Shown piece by piece: positions 1 through 6,960 of a DNA stretch of 64,000 nucleotides. The stretch spans positions 1 to 64,000 of the forward strand of contig CAIOLO010000083.1 of the NCBI GenBank assembly GCA_903859155.1, read 5' to 3'. Within the stretch, counting starts at the first letter, position 1, and each line of letters begins with the position of its first letter. The notes beneath the pieces were generated by a model that was not told the origin of the DNA, ran no database searches, and saw nothing but the letters and a program-made list of their open reading frames with translations. The position numbers and the translations under genes were made by a program. Origin of the DNA: an uncultured beta proteobacterium (lineage in GTDB: Bacteria; Pseudomonadota; Gammaproteobacteria; Burkholderiales; SG8-39).

Positions 1-1
1 A

Positions 2-370
2 TCTACCAGCGCAAACGTAAGTCTTTTCCAAAATGATGCGCGCCTCAAGCTCGCTGCGCGAGGTGGCAGCGTGGTGCGAGTTGGGTGGATGCAGGTGTAT
101 CCGATCCGCCCGGAAAAGCGCGCGCTGATTCCGGCGGTGACCCACGTGGACGGCTCCGGGCGCCTGCAGACGGTGACGCGCGCCACCAACCCGCGCTACT
201 ACGCGCTGATCGAAGCCTTCGGCGAACTCTCCGGTGTGCCGATGGTGCTCAACACCTCGTTCAACGAAAACGAGCCGGTGGTGTGCAAGCCCGAGGAGGC
301 GCTCGATTGCTTCCTGCGTACCAGGATGGATGTGCTGGTGATGGGGGAGTGGGTGGTGGAGCGGGGGTGA
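2..370 (+). pseudogene. Carbamoyltransferase (NodU/CmcH type) C-terminal fragment
   Basis: The frame is open from the window edge to a TGA at 368-370. From about position 104 the product matches the C-terminal lobe of NodU/CmcH O-carbamoyltransferases, which transfer a carbamoyl group from carbamoyl phosphate to a sugar: the strings EKRALIPAVTHVDGSGRLQT and VPMVLNTSFNENEPVVC are family hallmarks. The roughly 35 codons upstream do not resemble the family, so the piece is probably a 5'-truncated remnant rather than the end of an intact gene, although the rest lies outside the window. Related pieces recur at about 3270, 4444, 5455, 5590, 6961 and 7857. The likely origin is an exopolysaccharide locus. 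Confidence 0.7.
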
Positions 371-537
371 GCGGTTTTAGTGCGGGCGGCCCTCCATCTG
401 GCTGAGTTCCCGCTTCTCCGGCTCGCCGCGAGGCATCCGGCGTTGATTGCGGGTGTGCGAGATTAGGCGGTACTATTCAAAGGAGGCTTGGGGCGATCCA
501 TGATCTGGAGATATGGTTTTTGACCGGAAAGGCAACA

Positions 538-744
538 ATGAACGAGATCATTTTCATTGTCGAAGACTCTCCAGAGGGCGGCTACCTGGCCAAGGCGGCT
601 GGTGTACCCATTTTCACCGAGGCGGACACACTCGATGAATTGCACGCGCAGGTGCGCGACGCGGTTCGCTGCCATTTCGACGAAGCCGCTGCTCCCAAGC
701 TGATCCGGTTGCATTTCGTGCGCGATGAAGTCATTGCGGCGTGA
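538..744 (+). CDS. hicB: HicB-like antitoxin (DUF1902-type)
   Basis: A 68-residue protein with the HicB fold signature: an N-terminal strand MNEIIFIVEDSPEGGYLAKA followed by TLDELHAQVRDAVRCHF. HicB proteins bind and neutralise HicA mRNA interferases and usually repress their own operon. The start is the ATG at 538, which has a GGAAAGG Shine-Dalgarno 5-6 nt upstream; an upstream TTG at 520 is less likely. The stop overlaps the next gene (GTGA), giving translational coupling with the toxin. Pairs of this type are often mislabelled as 2-oxoisovalerate dehydrogenase subunits in databases, because of an old annotation error. Confidence 0.85.
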   Translation: MNEIIFIVEDSPEGGYLAKAAGVPIFTEADTLDELHAQVRDAVRCHFDEAAAPKLIRLHFVRDEVIAA

Positions 745-983
745 AACTCCCGCGCGACTTATCCGGTGCGCAGTTGGCAAGAGCGTTGGCGCGCGTCGGG
801 TATAGCGCGACGCGCCAGACTGGCAGTCATCTGCGGCTGACAACCGCCGGCCCCTCCGAGCATCACGTCACCATTCCTGTTCACGATCCGTTGAGGCTCG
901 GCACGCTGGCCGCGATCCTCGCTGACGTTGCCGCCCATCAAGAAATCAGCCGTGAGGAACTGCTGGACCGACTCTTCGGCTAG
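741..983 (+). CDS. hicA: HicA-family mRNA interferase toxin
   Basis: An 80-residue protein with the HicA double-stranded-RNA-binding-like fold. The diagnostic TGSHLRLT segment carries the catalytic histidine, and HHVTIPVHDPLRLGTL follows. HicA cleaves mRNA and inhibits translation until bound by HicB. The gene starts at a GTG that overlaps the hicB stop codon by 4 nt, which makes the order antitoxin then toxin. It lies between a carbamoyltransferase fragment and a YdcF-like gene, so the module appears inserted into an older polysaccharide locus. Confidence 0.88.
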   Translation: MKLPRDLSGAQLARALARVGYSATRQTGSHLRLTTAGPSEHHVTIPVHDPLRLGTLAAILADVAAHQEISREELLDRLFG

Positions 984-1131
984 GATCGATCCTCGCTGCA
1001 CCACCGGCTCTGCCCATGGTGCTGACTGAAATTATGCGTGGCAGTGCACTCTCGCCATGCGGCAACAACCGGCTGGAAATGCCCGTGGATAGGGCGTTTG
1101 CGCCATATTCAGGAATGGAAGAACTGATATT

Positions 1132-1734
1132 TTGAGTGCGAATCGGCGGGGTTGGCGATGGCTTGCCGCAGCGGCGTTGGCGTTGGCGGCGCTGTCTGTT
1201 TTTGCCGTGCTGAACGCTGCGTACTTTCTCCAGAGTCCGGCGACGCAGGCAGCCCCGGCCGATTTGCTGGCCGTGCTCGGTGGCGACGGCGGCGACCGCG
1301 GGCTCACGGCGGCCAACCTGTATGCGTCCGGCATGGCGCCGCACCTGCTGCTCACCGGCATGGAAGAGAGCCCGCCCAGGGTCAGGCGCGCGCTTTTGCA
1401 TTGGCGGGTGCAGGTGTTGGCGGACGAGGGCGTGCCGCTCAAGCAGATCGAGTTCGATGTCGAGTCCAACAACTCCATGGAGGAGGCGCTCAACACGCGC
1501 CGCCTGATGGAGGCGCGTGGCTGGCACCGCGTGCTGGTGGTGAGCGATCCGTCGCACATGCGGCGCCTGTCGTGGACCTGGCGGCGTGCGTTCGAGGGCA
1601 GCGGCCTGGCGTATTCGCTGGTGGCCTCCTCGCCGGCTGACTGGAAGCCCGATATCTGGTGGCGCGATGAGAAGAGCGGCGCGGCGGTGATCATGGAATG
1701 CATCAAGATCGCGTATTACCTGGCGAAGTATTGA
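1132..1734 (+). CDS. YdcF/ElyC-like DUF218 protein
   Basis: A 200-residue protein with an N-terminal membrane anchor (about residues 9-30) and a DUF218/YdcF domain: LLAVLGGDGGDRGLTAANLY, HLLLTGMEESPP, then ESNNSMEEALNTRRLM and VLVVSDPSHMRRLSW. Family members are implicated in envelope polysaccharide metabolism, but the enzymatic reaction is not established. The start is a TTG at 1132; no ATG upstream fits. The gene precedes a glycosyltransferase, consistent with a role in surface glycan assembly. A truncated second copy lies at 8142-8345 and an internally deleted third at about 10963-11045, both preceded by the same upstream DNA. Confidence 0.8.
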   Translation: MSANRRGWRWLAAAALALAALSVFAVLNAAYFLQSPATQAAPADLLAVLGGDGGDRGLTAANLYASGMAPHLLLTGMEESPPRVRRALLHWRVQVLADEGVPLKQIEFDVESNNSMEEALNTRRLMEARGWHRVLVVSDPSHMRRLSWTWRRAFEGSGLAYSLVASSPADWKPDIWWRDEKSGAAVIMECIKIAYYLAKY

Positions 1735-1736
1735 CC

Positions 1737-1965
1737 CCCGTCCTCTCACCCCGTATTGAGCCTCGTCCTCTCGTCCCGTTTTGCGCCCCGTCCTCTCGTC
1801 CCGCGCATTTGGGCGAGGATCTACGTGATGTCGCTTCAGGATTCCAATACTCCCTCGTCCCGCGCAAACGGGGCGAGGATCTACGTGATGTCGCTTCAGG
1901 ATTCCACTACTCCCTCGCCCCGCGAAAGCGGGGAGAGGGTCGGGGTGAGGGGCAGGGTCGCAGTG
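1737..1965 (+). repeat. 60-bp tandem duplication with GC hairpin repeats
   Basis: Positions 1801-1860 and 1861-1920 are near-identical 60-bp direct repeats (core GGGCGAGGATCTACGTGATG), with degraded partial units before them from about 1737. The block ends in a palindromic CCCTCGCCCCGC...GCGGGGAGAGGG element at about 1911-1937. Related GC palindromes occur at about 9968-9992 and 12348-12374. It occupies the 289 bases between the YdcF-like gene and the glycosyltransferase. No gene is supported here. Confidence 0.8.
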
Positions 1966-2023
1966 CCGCCTGATTGAACCGCGCGGTTCAAGCGGCCATT
2001 GCAATTGGGGTAATCTCCGCAAT

Positions 2024-3241
2024 ATGCGTTTGGTTTTCGTCAACCGGTTTTTCTATCCCGATCATTCCGCCACCAGCCAGTTGCTGACCGATCTGTGCTT
2101 TGCGCTCGCCGCGCGGGGACACGAGGTTCACGTGGTGACAAGTTGTCAGCGCTACGATGATGCGGCCGCGATTTTGCCTGAGCATGAGCGCTGCCAAGGG
2201 GTGGAGGTGCATCGCGTGCGCACCACGCGCTTCGGACGCGACAATCTCCTCGGGCGGGCGGCGGACTACGCGAGCTTCTATCTTGCCGCGGGATGGCGGT
2301 TGTGGCGCATCGCGCGCACGGGCGACGTGCTTGTCGCGAAAACCGATCCGCCGCTGATTTCTGTGGTGGTGGCGCTGGTGGCACGCTTGCGTGGCGCGCG
2401 CCTGATCAACTGGGTGCAGGACGTGTTTCCCGAGGTGGCCGAAGCATTGGGCGTGCGCGCGCTTGCCGGACCGCAGGCGGGGCTGCTGCGCCGGTTGCGC
2501 AACGCCGGTTTGCGCTCGGCGGTGGCCAATGTGGTGCTGGGCGAGAGCATGGCAGCGGTGGTGGCGCGTGCGGGGGCGCCCGCAAGCCGTGTTCACGTGA
2601 TCCCCAACTGGGCGGACAGGGAGGCGATCCTGCCGGTGGCGGCGGCGGAGAATCCGTTGCGGCGCGAATGGGGGCTGGAGGGAAAATTTGTCGTTTGCTA
2701 TTCGGGGAACATGGGACGGGTGCATGAATTCGACACCATCCTGGATGCGGCGCGGATCCTGTCGACCAGGGCGGAGCCCATCGTGTTTGTGTTCATCGGC
2801 GCTGGCGCACAGCGACGCAGGGTCGAAGAAGAAGTCCGCCGCAAGGATCTTGCCAACGTTCAGTTCAGGCCATACCAGGATCGGGCGAGTCTTTCCTTGA
2901 GCCTCGGTGTTGGCGATGTGCACCTGGTGTCGCAGCGGCCGGAAGTCGAAGGCTACGTGTTCCCGAGCAAGCTCTACGGCATTCTCGCCGCCGGGCGGCC
3001 GCTCGCGTTCATCGGCGATCGAAAAGGCGAAATCAGTTTGCTGGTGGAACGCGAGGGCATTGGCGCGGCGGTGGAGCAGGGCGACGCGGCGGCCTTGTCT
3101 GATCAGTTGCTGCGGCTTGCCGGTGATGCAGGTTCGCGCGAAGCGATGGGGGCGCGGGCGCGGGCGCTGCTGTGCGAGCGCTACGACAAGCGCATTGCGT
3201 TTAAGGCCTGGGAGAAAATGCTGCGCGAATTGGCATCGTGA
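2024..3241 (+). CDS. Family 4 glycosyltransferase (WbuB/WcaI-like)
   Basis: A 405-residue GT-B glycosyltransferase. The N-terminal acceptor domain opens with MRLVFVNRFFYPDHSATSQL and contains a DVLVAKTDPPL strand; the C-terminal nucleotide-sugar domain shows VVCYSGNMGRVHEFDTILDA and the sugar-nucleotide motif YVFPSKLYGILAAGRPLAF. Family members add sugars to undecaprenyl-linked intermediates at the cytoplasmic face of the inner membrane during O-antigen or exopolysaccharide synthesis. The donor and acceptor cannot be told from sequence. The start ATG has no strong Shine-Dalgarno. A second, broken copy of its 5' end lies at 11100-11250. Confidence 0.88.
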   Translation: MRLVFVNRFFYPDHSATSQLLTDLCFALAARGHEVHVVTSCQRYDDAAAILPEHERCQGVEVHRVRTTRFGRDNLLGRAADYASFYLAAGWRLWRIARTGDVLVAKTDPPLISVVVALVARLRGARLINWVQDVFPEVAEALGVRALAGPQAGLLRRLRNAGLRSAVANVVLGESMAAVVARAGAPASRVHVIPNWADREAILPVAAAENPLRREWGLEGKFVVCYSGNMGRVHEFDTILDAARILSTRAEPIVFVFIGAGAQRRRVEEEVRRKDLANVQFRPYQDRASLSLSLGVGDVHLVSQRPEVEGYVFPSKLYGILAAGRPLAFIGDRKGEISLLVEREGIGAAVEQGDAAALSDQLLRLAGDAGSREAMGARARALLCERYDKRIAFKAWEKMLRELAS

Positions 3242-3269
3242 TTGGTTGCAGAACAGGTGCTCTTCCGGT

Positions 3270-3420
3270 GCGGCACGACATGGGCCGGTTTCAGGGGCGC
3301 ACGCGCATGATGGGGATCCTCAATCTCAAGATCACGCGGCGCGAGTCGTTCCGGCTGTTCGCGCCCTGGATCCTGCGCTAGACGGCGGCGGAGTGGGTGG
3401 TGGCGCGGAGGTGAGAGGGG
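3270..3420 (+). pseudogene. Carbamoyltransferase internal and 3' remnant
   Basis: In one frame, 3277-3381 reads MGRFQGR joined to MGILNLKITRRESFRLFAPW before a TAG. These correspond to the VGWFQGRMEWGPRALGN and ILNLKI.RRESFRPFAPS blocks of NodU-type carbamoyltransferases with the intervening part deleted. Shortly after, 3389-3410 (GAGTGGGTGGTGGCGCGG) resembles the gene's 3' end. The gene is therefore represented only by shortened blocks and is not functional. Confidence 0.65.
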
Positions 3421-3509
3421 TTGTCGTGGAAGGCGCATTCTTTCGTTCAGCTAGGCAGCAATCCTGAGAACGCGCGACAATTGGCGCATTCGCCTCGCAA
3501 GGACTAACC

Positions 3510-3716
3510 ATGGAACTCACCGCTGTTCTTACACCCGCCGAAGAGGGTGGGTATATTGCACTGAACCCCGAAACCGGTACCACCACACAGGGTGAAACGG
3601 TTGAAGAAGCAGTTGCCAATCTGAAAGAGGCAACGGCCCTCTATCTGTCTGAGTTCCCGTTGCCCGCTCCGGGACATCCGGTGGTAACCATGTTCAGCCT
3701 TCCGGCTAATGCCTAA
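3510..3716 (+). CDS. hicB: HicB-family antitoxin
   Basis: A 68-residue antitoxin of the common HicB type: MELTAVLTPAEEGGYIALNP followed by TTQGETVEEAVANLKEAT. It is predicted to inhibit the HicA toxin encoded immediately downstream and to autoregulate the pair. An AAGGACTA Shine-Dalgarno precedes the ATG. It overlaps hicA by 8 nt. It is only distantly similar to the HicB at 538-744, so the two hicBA pairs are separate acquisitions rather than a local duplication. Confidence 0.9.
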   Translation: MELTAVLTPAEEGGYIALNPETGTTTQGETVEEAVANLKEATALYLSEFPLPAPGHPVVTMFSLPANA

Positions 3717-3924
3717 GCTGCCTCGAACCTCCGGCGCCGAGATCGTTAAAGCACTCGAGCGCCTGGGTTTCGCAAAGGTTCGTCAATCCGGTAGCCACAT
3801 TGTCATGCGACGCGGAGCCAAGGGTTGCGTGGTGCCGATGCACCGAGAGGTGAAAGTCGGCACGCTCGCTGGAATCTTGCGCCAGGCCGAGGTGTCTCAA
3901 GACGATTTCATTGCTGCAATCTGA
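3709..3924 (+). CDS. hicA: HicA-family mRNA interferase toxin
   Basis: A 71-residue HicA toxin: LPRTSGAEIVKALERLGF, then VRQSGSHIVMRR with the catalytic histidine in GSH, and VVPMHREVKVGTLAGIL. It is expected to cleave mRNA when HicB is depleted. It starts inside the hicB 3' end (8-nt overlap), so synthesis is coupled. It has normal length and all key motifs, so this module appears intact. Confidence 0.92.
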   Translation: MPKLPRTSGAEIVKALERLGFAKVRQSGSHIVMRRGAKGCVVPMHREVKVGTLAGILRQAEVSQDDFIAAI

Positions 3925-3939
3925 GGAAGACACTTATGT

Positions 3940-3994
3940 TCCTTAGGTCAATTGCTGCACGACAATCGCAATTTGATACTGGAGGCATCGGATG
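3940..3994 (+). pseudogene. DUF4160 3' remnant
   Basis: The frame running into the next gene reads QLLHDNRNLILEASDEH, which matches the C-terminal helix of DUF4160 proteins (consensus-like LV..NR..LLEAW.E.F). No upstream DUF4160 sequence remains. DUF4160 genes typically sit directly before DUF2442 genes, as is the case here and again at 7642-7155. Short match, moderate confidence. Confidence 0.5.
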
Positions 3995-4261
3995 AACATT
4001 GTGGCACCCGTCGTTGCACCCCGAATTGCCGACTTGCGCGTCACCGAGTCCGAGATCACGGCCTATCTCGTCGACGGCCGTACTGTAAGCGTGCCCCTTG
4101 CCTGGTCATGGCGACTATCCGAAGCCACTCCCGTCCAGCGCGACCATTGGAAGTTGATCGGTGACGGCGTCTGCGTGCATTGGCCGGATGTCGACGAGGA
4201 CATCAGTATCGAAGGTATGTTGCATGGAACGCCCGCGCTGAGGCCGATGGCTGTTTTGTGA
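3992..4261 (+). CDS. DUF2442 protein
   Basis: An 89-residue DUF2442 protein: RIADLRVTESEITAYLVDGR, then VSVPLAWSWRL and GVCVHWPDVDEDISIEGMLH. This small all-beta family usually lies next to DUF4160 or a helix-turn-helix gene in arrangements that look like toxin-antitoxin pairs, but no activity is established. The ATG overlaps the end of a DUF4160 remnant. The length and motifs are normal. An AGGCATCGG stretch may serve as a ribosome site. Confidence 0.85.
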   Translation: MNIVAPVVAPRIADLRVTESEITAYLVDGRTVSVPLAWSWRLSEATPVQRDHWKLIGDGVCVHWPDVDEDISIEGMLHGTPALRPMAVL

Positions 4262-4443
4262 AGCGCAGGGGCGCTGCTTGTCACCCGGGTTGACGCGCTC
4301 GGGGCTGTAACCGGCAGTAAATTCGGTGTGAACTTGGGCCTCGAGACACGCCCGAGTTCGGGCACGCAGATCTCTTTGGTGGCGCTGTTGTCGTCTCGCG
4401 GCCGCGATGATTGAGCCATGAGGGTCGGCGGTGGCCCGGAACG
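4262..4443 (-). pseudogene. Nucleotide-sugar dehydrogenase (TviB/VipA-like) remnant
   Basis: The minus strand contains, in two neighbouring frames, ATKEICVPELGRVS and then TEFTAGYSPERVNPGDK. These match the segment C-P.L..VSGL.....F..GYSPERINPGDK that is conserved in UDP-sugar (VipA/TviB/WbpA-type) dehydrogenases. The frames are broken and the rest of the gene is missing. A second copy of its upstream part, about 57 bp with few mismatches, lies at 5526-5583. The remnant points to a uronic-acid sugar pathway once present in this locus. Confidence 0.6.
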
Positions 4444-4567
4444 GGTCGCGCCCTCGATCCTGCGCGAGCGCGTGGCCGAATGGTTCGAGACCGACGACGA
4501 TGGATTGCTTCCTGCGCACGAAGATGGATGTGCTGGTGATGGGGGAGTGCGTGGTGGAGCGGGGGAT
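4444..4567 (+). pseudogene. Carbamoyltransferase 3' remnant
   Basis: The plus strand reads VAPSILRERVAEWFETDDD, a conserved NodU-type block, and then jumps to DCFLRTKMDVLVMGECVVERG (in another frame), the extreme C-terminus of the same family. About 150 residues that normally separate the two blocks are absent. The junction with the dehydrogenase remnant on the opposite strand is at about 4443. Confidence 0.65.
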
Positions 4568-4631
4568 TGGGGACGGTTCTGGTAAAGCATCTTTTACGTA
4601 GCTATAATTAGCGCCAATTAAGGAGCTTATT

Positions 4632-4883
4632 ATGGAATCTATTTTTACCGATGTAACCGTCAGCATGTCGGAGTTCAAGAAGAACCCCGCCGCAGTGCTC
4701 AGGCAAGCCAACAGCCGCCCGGTGGCTGTGTTGAACCATAACAAGGCAGCGTTCTACATGGTTGAACCTGCCCTGTTTCAGGCCATGCTGGATGAACTGG
4801 CAGACCAGGAACTTCACCAGAAGGTCATGGCACGCATGCGAGAGCGGGCGCAGGCCATTGAGGTGGATATTGACAACGTCTAA
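4632..4883 (+). CDS. YefM/Phd-family antitoxin
   Basis: An 83-residue antitoxin with the Phd/YefM DNA-binding N-terminus (VTVSMSEFKKNPAAVLRQAN, then RPVAVLNHNKAAFYMVEPALF) and a flexible acidic tail expected to wrap the toxin. It has an AAGGAG Shine-Dalgarno before the ATG and a TAGCTATAATTA -10-like element at about 4600-4611. It overlaps the RelE gene downstream by 14 nt. Antitoxins of this kind repress their own operon together with the toxin. Confidence 0.92.
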   Translation: MESIFTDVTVSMSEFKKNPAAVLRQANSRPVAVLNHNKAAFYMVEPALFQAMLDELADQELHQKVMARMRERAQAIEVDIDNV

Positions 4884-5235
4884 GGCACCCGCCAGGTACA
4901 AGTATCGCCTGTTATTTCTGCCTTCTGCGCTGAAGGATTGGCAAGGCCTGGATGGGTCTGTCAAGGAGCCGATGCGCAAGCTCTTGCGCAAGCGGTTGAA
5001 TAACCCGCACGTTCCCGGCGGAGCGCTACATGGTGAGCTCGCGGGTTACTACAAGATCAAGCTCAAAAAGCATGGATTCCGCCTGGTCTATGGTGTTGAG
5101 GACGATGCTCTCGTTGTAGTCGTGATGGCGGTTGACAAGCGGGAAGACAGCGTGATCTATAGGTCGGCAGTTGCCCGAATTGTGGAAAAGGTTTCTACAT
5201 TGGCAAACGCGATCAAGAATAAACTCACCAGCTGA
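4870..5235 (+). CDS. RelE/StbE-family toxin
   Basis: A 121-residue RelE-superfamily toxin, predicted to cleave mRNA in the ribosomal A site. Motifs are YRLLFLPSALKDWQGLDGSV, RLNNPHVPGGALHGELAGYY and YKIKLKKHGFRLVYGVEDDA, ending with VVMAVDKREDSVIYR. The start is taken as TTG 4870, inside the antitoxin gene; no ATG or GTG lies between it and the conserved YKYRLLF strand. The C-terminal 20 residues extend beyond the usual family end. Confidence 0.88.
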   Translation: MTTSKAPARYKYRLLFLPSALKDWQGLDGSVKEPMRKLLRKRLNNPHVPGGALHGELAGYYKIKLKKHGFRLVYGVEDDALVVVVMAVDKREDSVIYRSAVARIVEKVSTLANAIKNKLTS

Positions 5236-5238
5236 ATC

Positions 5239-5436
5239 ATGAAGACAATTTACTATCCGTAAGATGACATTTCGGAAATCCGCCTGAGCGACAAGCCGGT
5301 TGCCCGTGAGGTATCGCAAGACTGGAATGTGAACGTCAGCTACGCCGAGGACGGTTCCGTCGTGGAGTTGGTGATTCTGGACACGGTAAAGGCTGGGTTC
5401 ATGCCCTTCAAGGGCGGGGATCGAAAGGCGGGGTGA
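5239..5436 (+). pseudogene. DUF2283 gene with an early stop
   Basis: ATG 5239 gives seven codons (MKTIYYP) and then TAA at 5260-5262. Beyond it the same frame stays open to 5436 and reads EIRLSDKPVAREVSQDWNVN and VVELVILD, the DUF2283 fold (usually MK..YDPE.DALYIRLSD). A single nonsense change inactivated it, unless translation restarts downstream. It follows the RelE toxin by 3 nt and may have been part of that operon. The function of the family is unknown. Confidence 0.75.
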
Positions 5437-5454
5437 CCAGGACACTGCAATGTG

Positions 5455-5655
5455 CCGCTGTGCCCATGGTGCTGAACACCTCGTTCAACGAGAATGAGCC
5501 CGCCTGATCATTGCCGCCGTCGTTTGTTGTCGTCTCGCGGCCGCCATGATTGAGCCACGAGGGTCGGCGGCGGCCCGGAACGGTTCGCGCTAGACCACAC
5601 CTACTGGGGCCCGCAGTTTTTCGATGCGGAAATCGGGGCGCTGCGGGACCGGTCA
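5455..5655 (+). pseudogene. Scrambled carbamoyltransferase and dehydrogenase remnants
   Basis: Three pieces lie in a row: 5459-5504 reads VPMVLNTSFNENEPA (carbamoyltransferase C-terminus); 5526-5583 repeats about 57 bp of 4387-4443 (dehydrogenase remnant, minus strand); and 5584-5646 reads ALDHTYWGPQFFDAEIGALR, the upstream LDHAYWGP..S..EI block of carbamoyltransferases. The order of the blocks is inverted compared with an intact gene, so rearrangement as well as deletion has taken place. Confidence 0.6.
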
Positions 5656-5750
5656 GACGCCGGTATGTTGCTACGTCAGCCACGTTTTTTGAGTGCTAAA
5701 CCCGCGTGAACGTGCGCGTTAGCCAACGGTCAGTGGACCAATACCACCTC

Positions 5751-5797
5751 TACCTGCTGACCAAAGACATCAAGAGGACGCTCGGTCTTTGAAGGTG
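5751..5797 (+). repeat. 47-bp dispersed repeat, copy 1
   Basis: TACCTGCTGACCAAAGACAT and the following 27 bases are repeated at 9125-9171 with one or two differences. In one frame the repeat encodes YLLTKDIKRTLGL and a stop, so it looks like the 3' end of a lost gene that I cannot identify. The flanks of the two copies differ. The rest of 5656-5840 shows no gene. Confidence 0.7.
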
Positions 5798-5840
5798 TGC
5801 GGTCGAAGTTTGCTCTATTTCTTGAGCGGCGATTCCCCCT

Positions 5841-6279
5841 CTATCCGGGGATAAGGATAGTCACCTGCGTTCGCCTTAGCAGTCTTTTGAAATCAGCGTC
5901 AAATGTAACCAGATGCTCGCCAAGTTGAATCACGGCAGCCGCGAGCCAAGCATCAGGAATGTCGTTGGCAGTCAGATTCTTTTCGACGCAGAGTTGGCGC
6001 AGCAATGGCCATTCAGCGCCGAGAGAAGGCATTTCAACGCCCGGCACGGCAACGAGCGCATCCAGGAACCCCGCGGCCTCATCCACGGGCGTGGGGGTGT
6101 TTGAATATCTTTGAATTTGTGACCAACCGCAAGAAGCTGGCGACAACCATTGGCATTAGTTTCAGACTGGCGCCGTCCTCACAAGATGACACGGCTGCAG
6201 TGAGACACGCATGGGCTTGCTTGTGGTGTGGATGATCACTGCGTGACGCTGCAATCAACACATTGACATCAGGTGTCAT
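5841..6279 (-). pseudogene. VapC-like PIN-domain toxin, frameshifted
   Basis: Reading from ATG 6279: MTPDVNVLIAASRSDHPHH, the PIN N-terminus with its first catalytic aspartate, continuing to FLRLVTNSKIFKHP before the frame closes. The continuation lies in the neighbouring frame: TPVDEAAGFLDALVAVPG, then NDIPDAWLAAAVIQLG and LVTFDADFKRLL, with the distal acidic residues. The switch falls in a run of five G (five C on the coding strand) at 6093-6097; removing one base restores a single normal-length PIN protein. It could be a dead toxin, a slippage-controlled gene or a sequencing error. Confidence 0.8.
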
Positions 6280-6514
6280 CGTCAGCAGCGTTCAGCATGG
6301 ATTTGTTGCTGCTCGGATTCAGGCCGGCAACCAAGCCACCGCGTCCCTTGAAGACAGGAATCTTTCGTCTTCCCATTTTGGGCATGGCCGTTGAAGATCG
6401 AAGGCGCAGTTGCAATCCTTCCTCAATCAGTCGTGTCAGGCTGGTCCGCTGCCGCACCGCGAACGCCTTGGCGTTGGCAAGAAGGGAATCGTCGATGTTC
6501 AGTGTCGTTTTCAT
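6269..6514 (-). CDS. VapB-like antitoxin (DUF2191-type)
   Basis: An 81-residue protein starting MKTTLNIDDSLLANAKAFAV, then RTSLTRLIEEGLQLRL, a ribbon-helix-helix DNA-binding domain, followed by a basic tail ending in PSSNKSMLNAADDDT. It overlaps the start of the PIN toxin by 11 nt, the usual VapBC arrangement. A TATTATCAAG/ACAGAAATCTG stretch just upstream on the coding side may contain the operator. The ATG at 6514 is preferred over an upstream in-frame ATG, because the family starts with MKTTLNID. Confidence 0.85.
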   Translation of the reverse strand: MKTTLNIDDSLLANAKAFAVRQRTSLTRLIEEGLQLRLRSSTAMPKMGRRKIPVFKGRGGLVAGLNPSSNKSMLNAADDDT

Positions 6515-6606
6515 GGCTTGATAATACAGATTTCTGTATGATGTTTCAAGCGACTTCACCCGAGCCCCTGACTCTCGCAGAAGCAATTGAAGTCAGAAAG
6601 TATTTT

Positions 6607-6718
6607 CCAGCAAGGCGGCTCACCAGCGAGGCGGCTCGCCAGCAAGGCGGCTCGCCAGCAAGGCGGCTCGCCAGCAAGGCGGCTCACCAGCAAGGCGGCT
6701 CACCAGCAAGGCGGCGCG
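6607..6718. repeat. 16-bp minisatellite, seven units
   Basis: Seven head-to-tail copies of CCAGCAAGGCGGCTCR run from 6607 to 6718, with substitutions in the second and last units. The 16-bp period shifts the reading frame from unit to unit, so a translated frame repeats every 48 bp. The array abuts the fcl remnant on the minus strand and extends that remnant's reading frame with a repeated SRLAGEPP-type peptide. There are no spacers, so it is not a CRISPR array. Confidence 0.9.
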
Positions 6719-6724
6719 ACAGGT

Positions 6725-6905
6725 TGCTGTGACGCCTTCGCGCAGGCCGATGCGCGGCCCCCAGACCAGCGCTTTGATGCGCGAAACATCCATCAGTTTC
6801 AGCGGTGTGCCGTCAGGCTTGGGGCTGTCGTAACGCAGCTTGGCCTTGGAAGCCGACCGCCTCGGCGACCAGCTGCGCCAGTTCAGTGATGGTCGAATGG
6901 CCATC
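6725..6905 (-). pseudogene. GDP-fucose synthase (fcl) 3' remnant
   Basis: The minus strand reads [20 protein letters not shown], then [22 protein letters not shown]. This matches the C-terminal part of the intact Fcl at 12472-13434 ([40 protein letters not shown]) both as protein and as DNA. Upstream codons and the terminus are gone; the 16-bp repeats replace the end. It is a diverged second copy rather than a recent duplicate. Confidence 0.8.
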
Positions 6906-6960
6906 TTCTTTTAGGGCGGGCATGTTTGTCTTCTCCTGAGCTTACGCCTATGAATACGCC

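Noticed and set aside
946-2043. Long minus-strand frame of 365 codons
   Set aside because: It is antisense to the YdcF-like gene, has Arg/His-rich composition with no motif, and runs through tandem repeats; a shadow of GC-rich DNA.
6607-6718. Possible CRISPR array
   Set aside because: The repeats are 16 bp and directly adjacent with no spacers, and no cas gene is in the window; it is a minisatellite.
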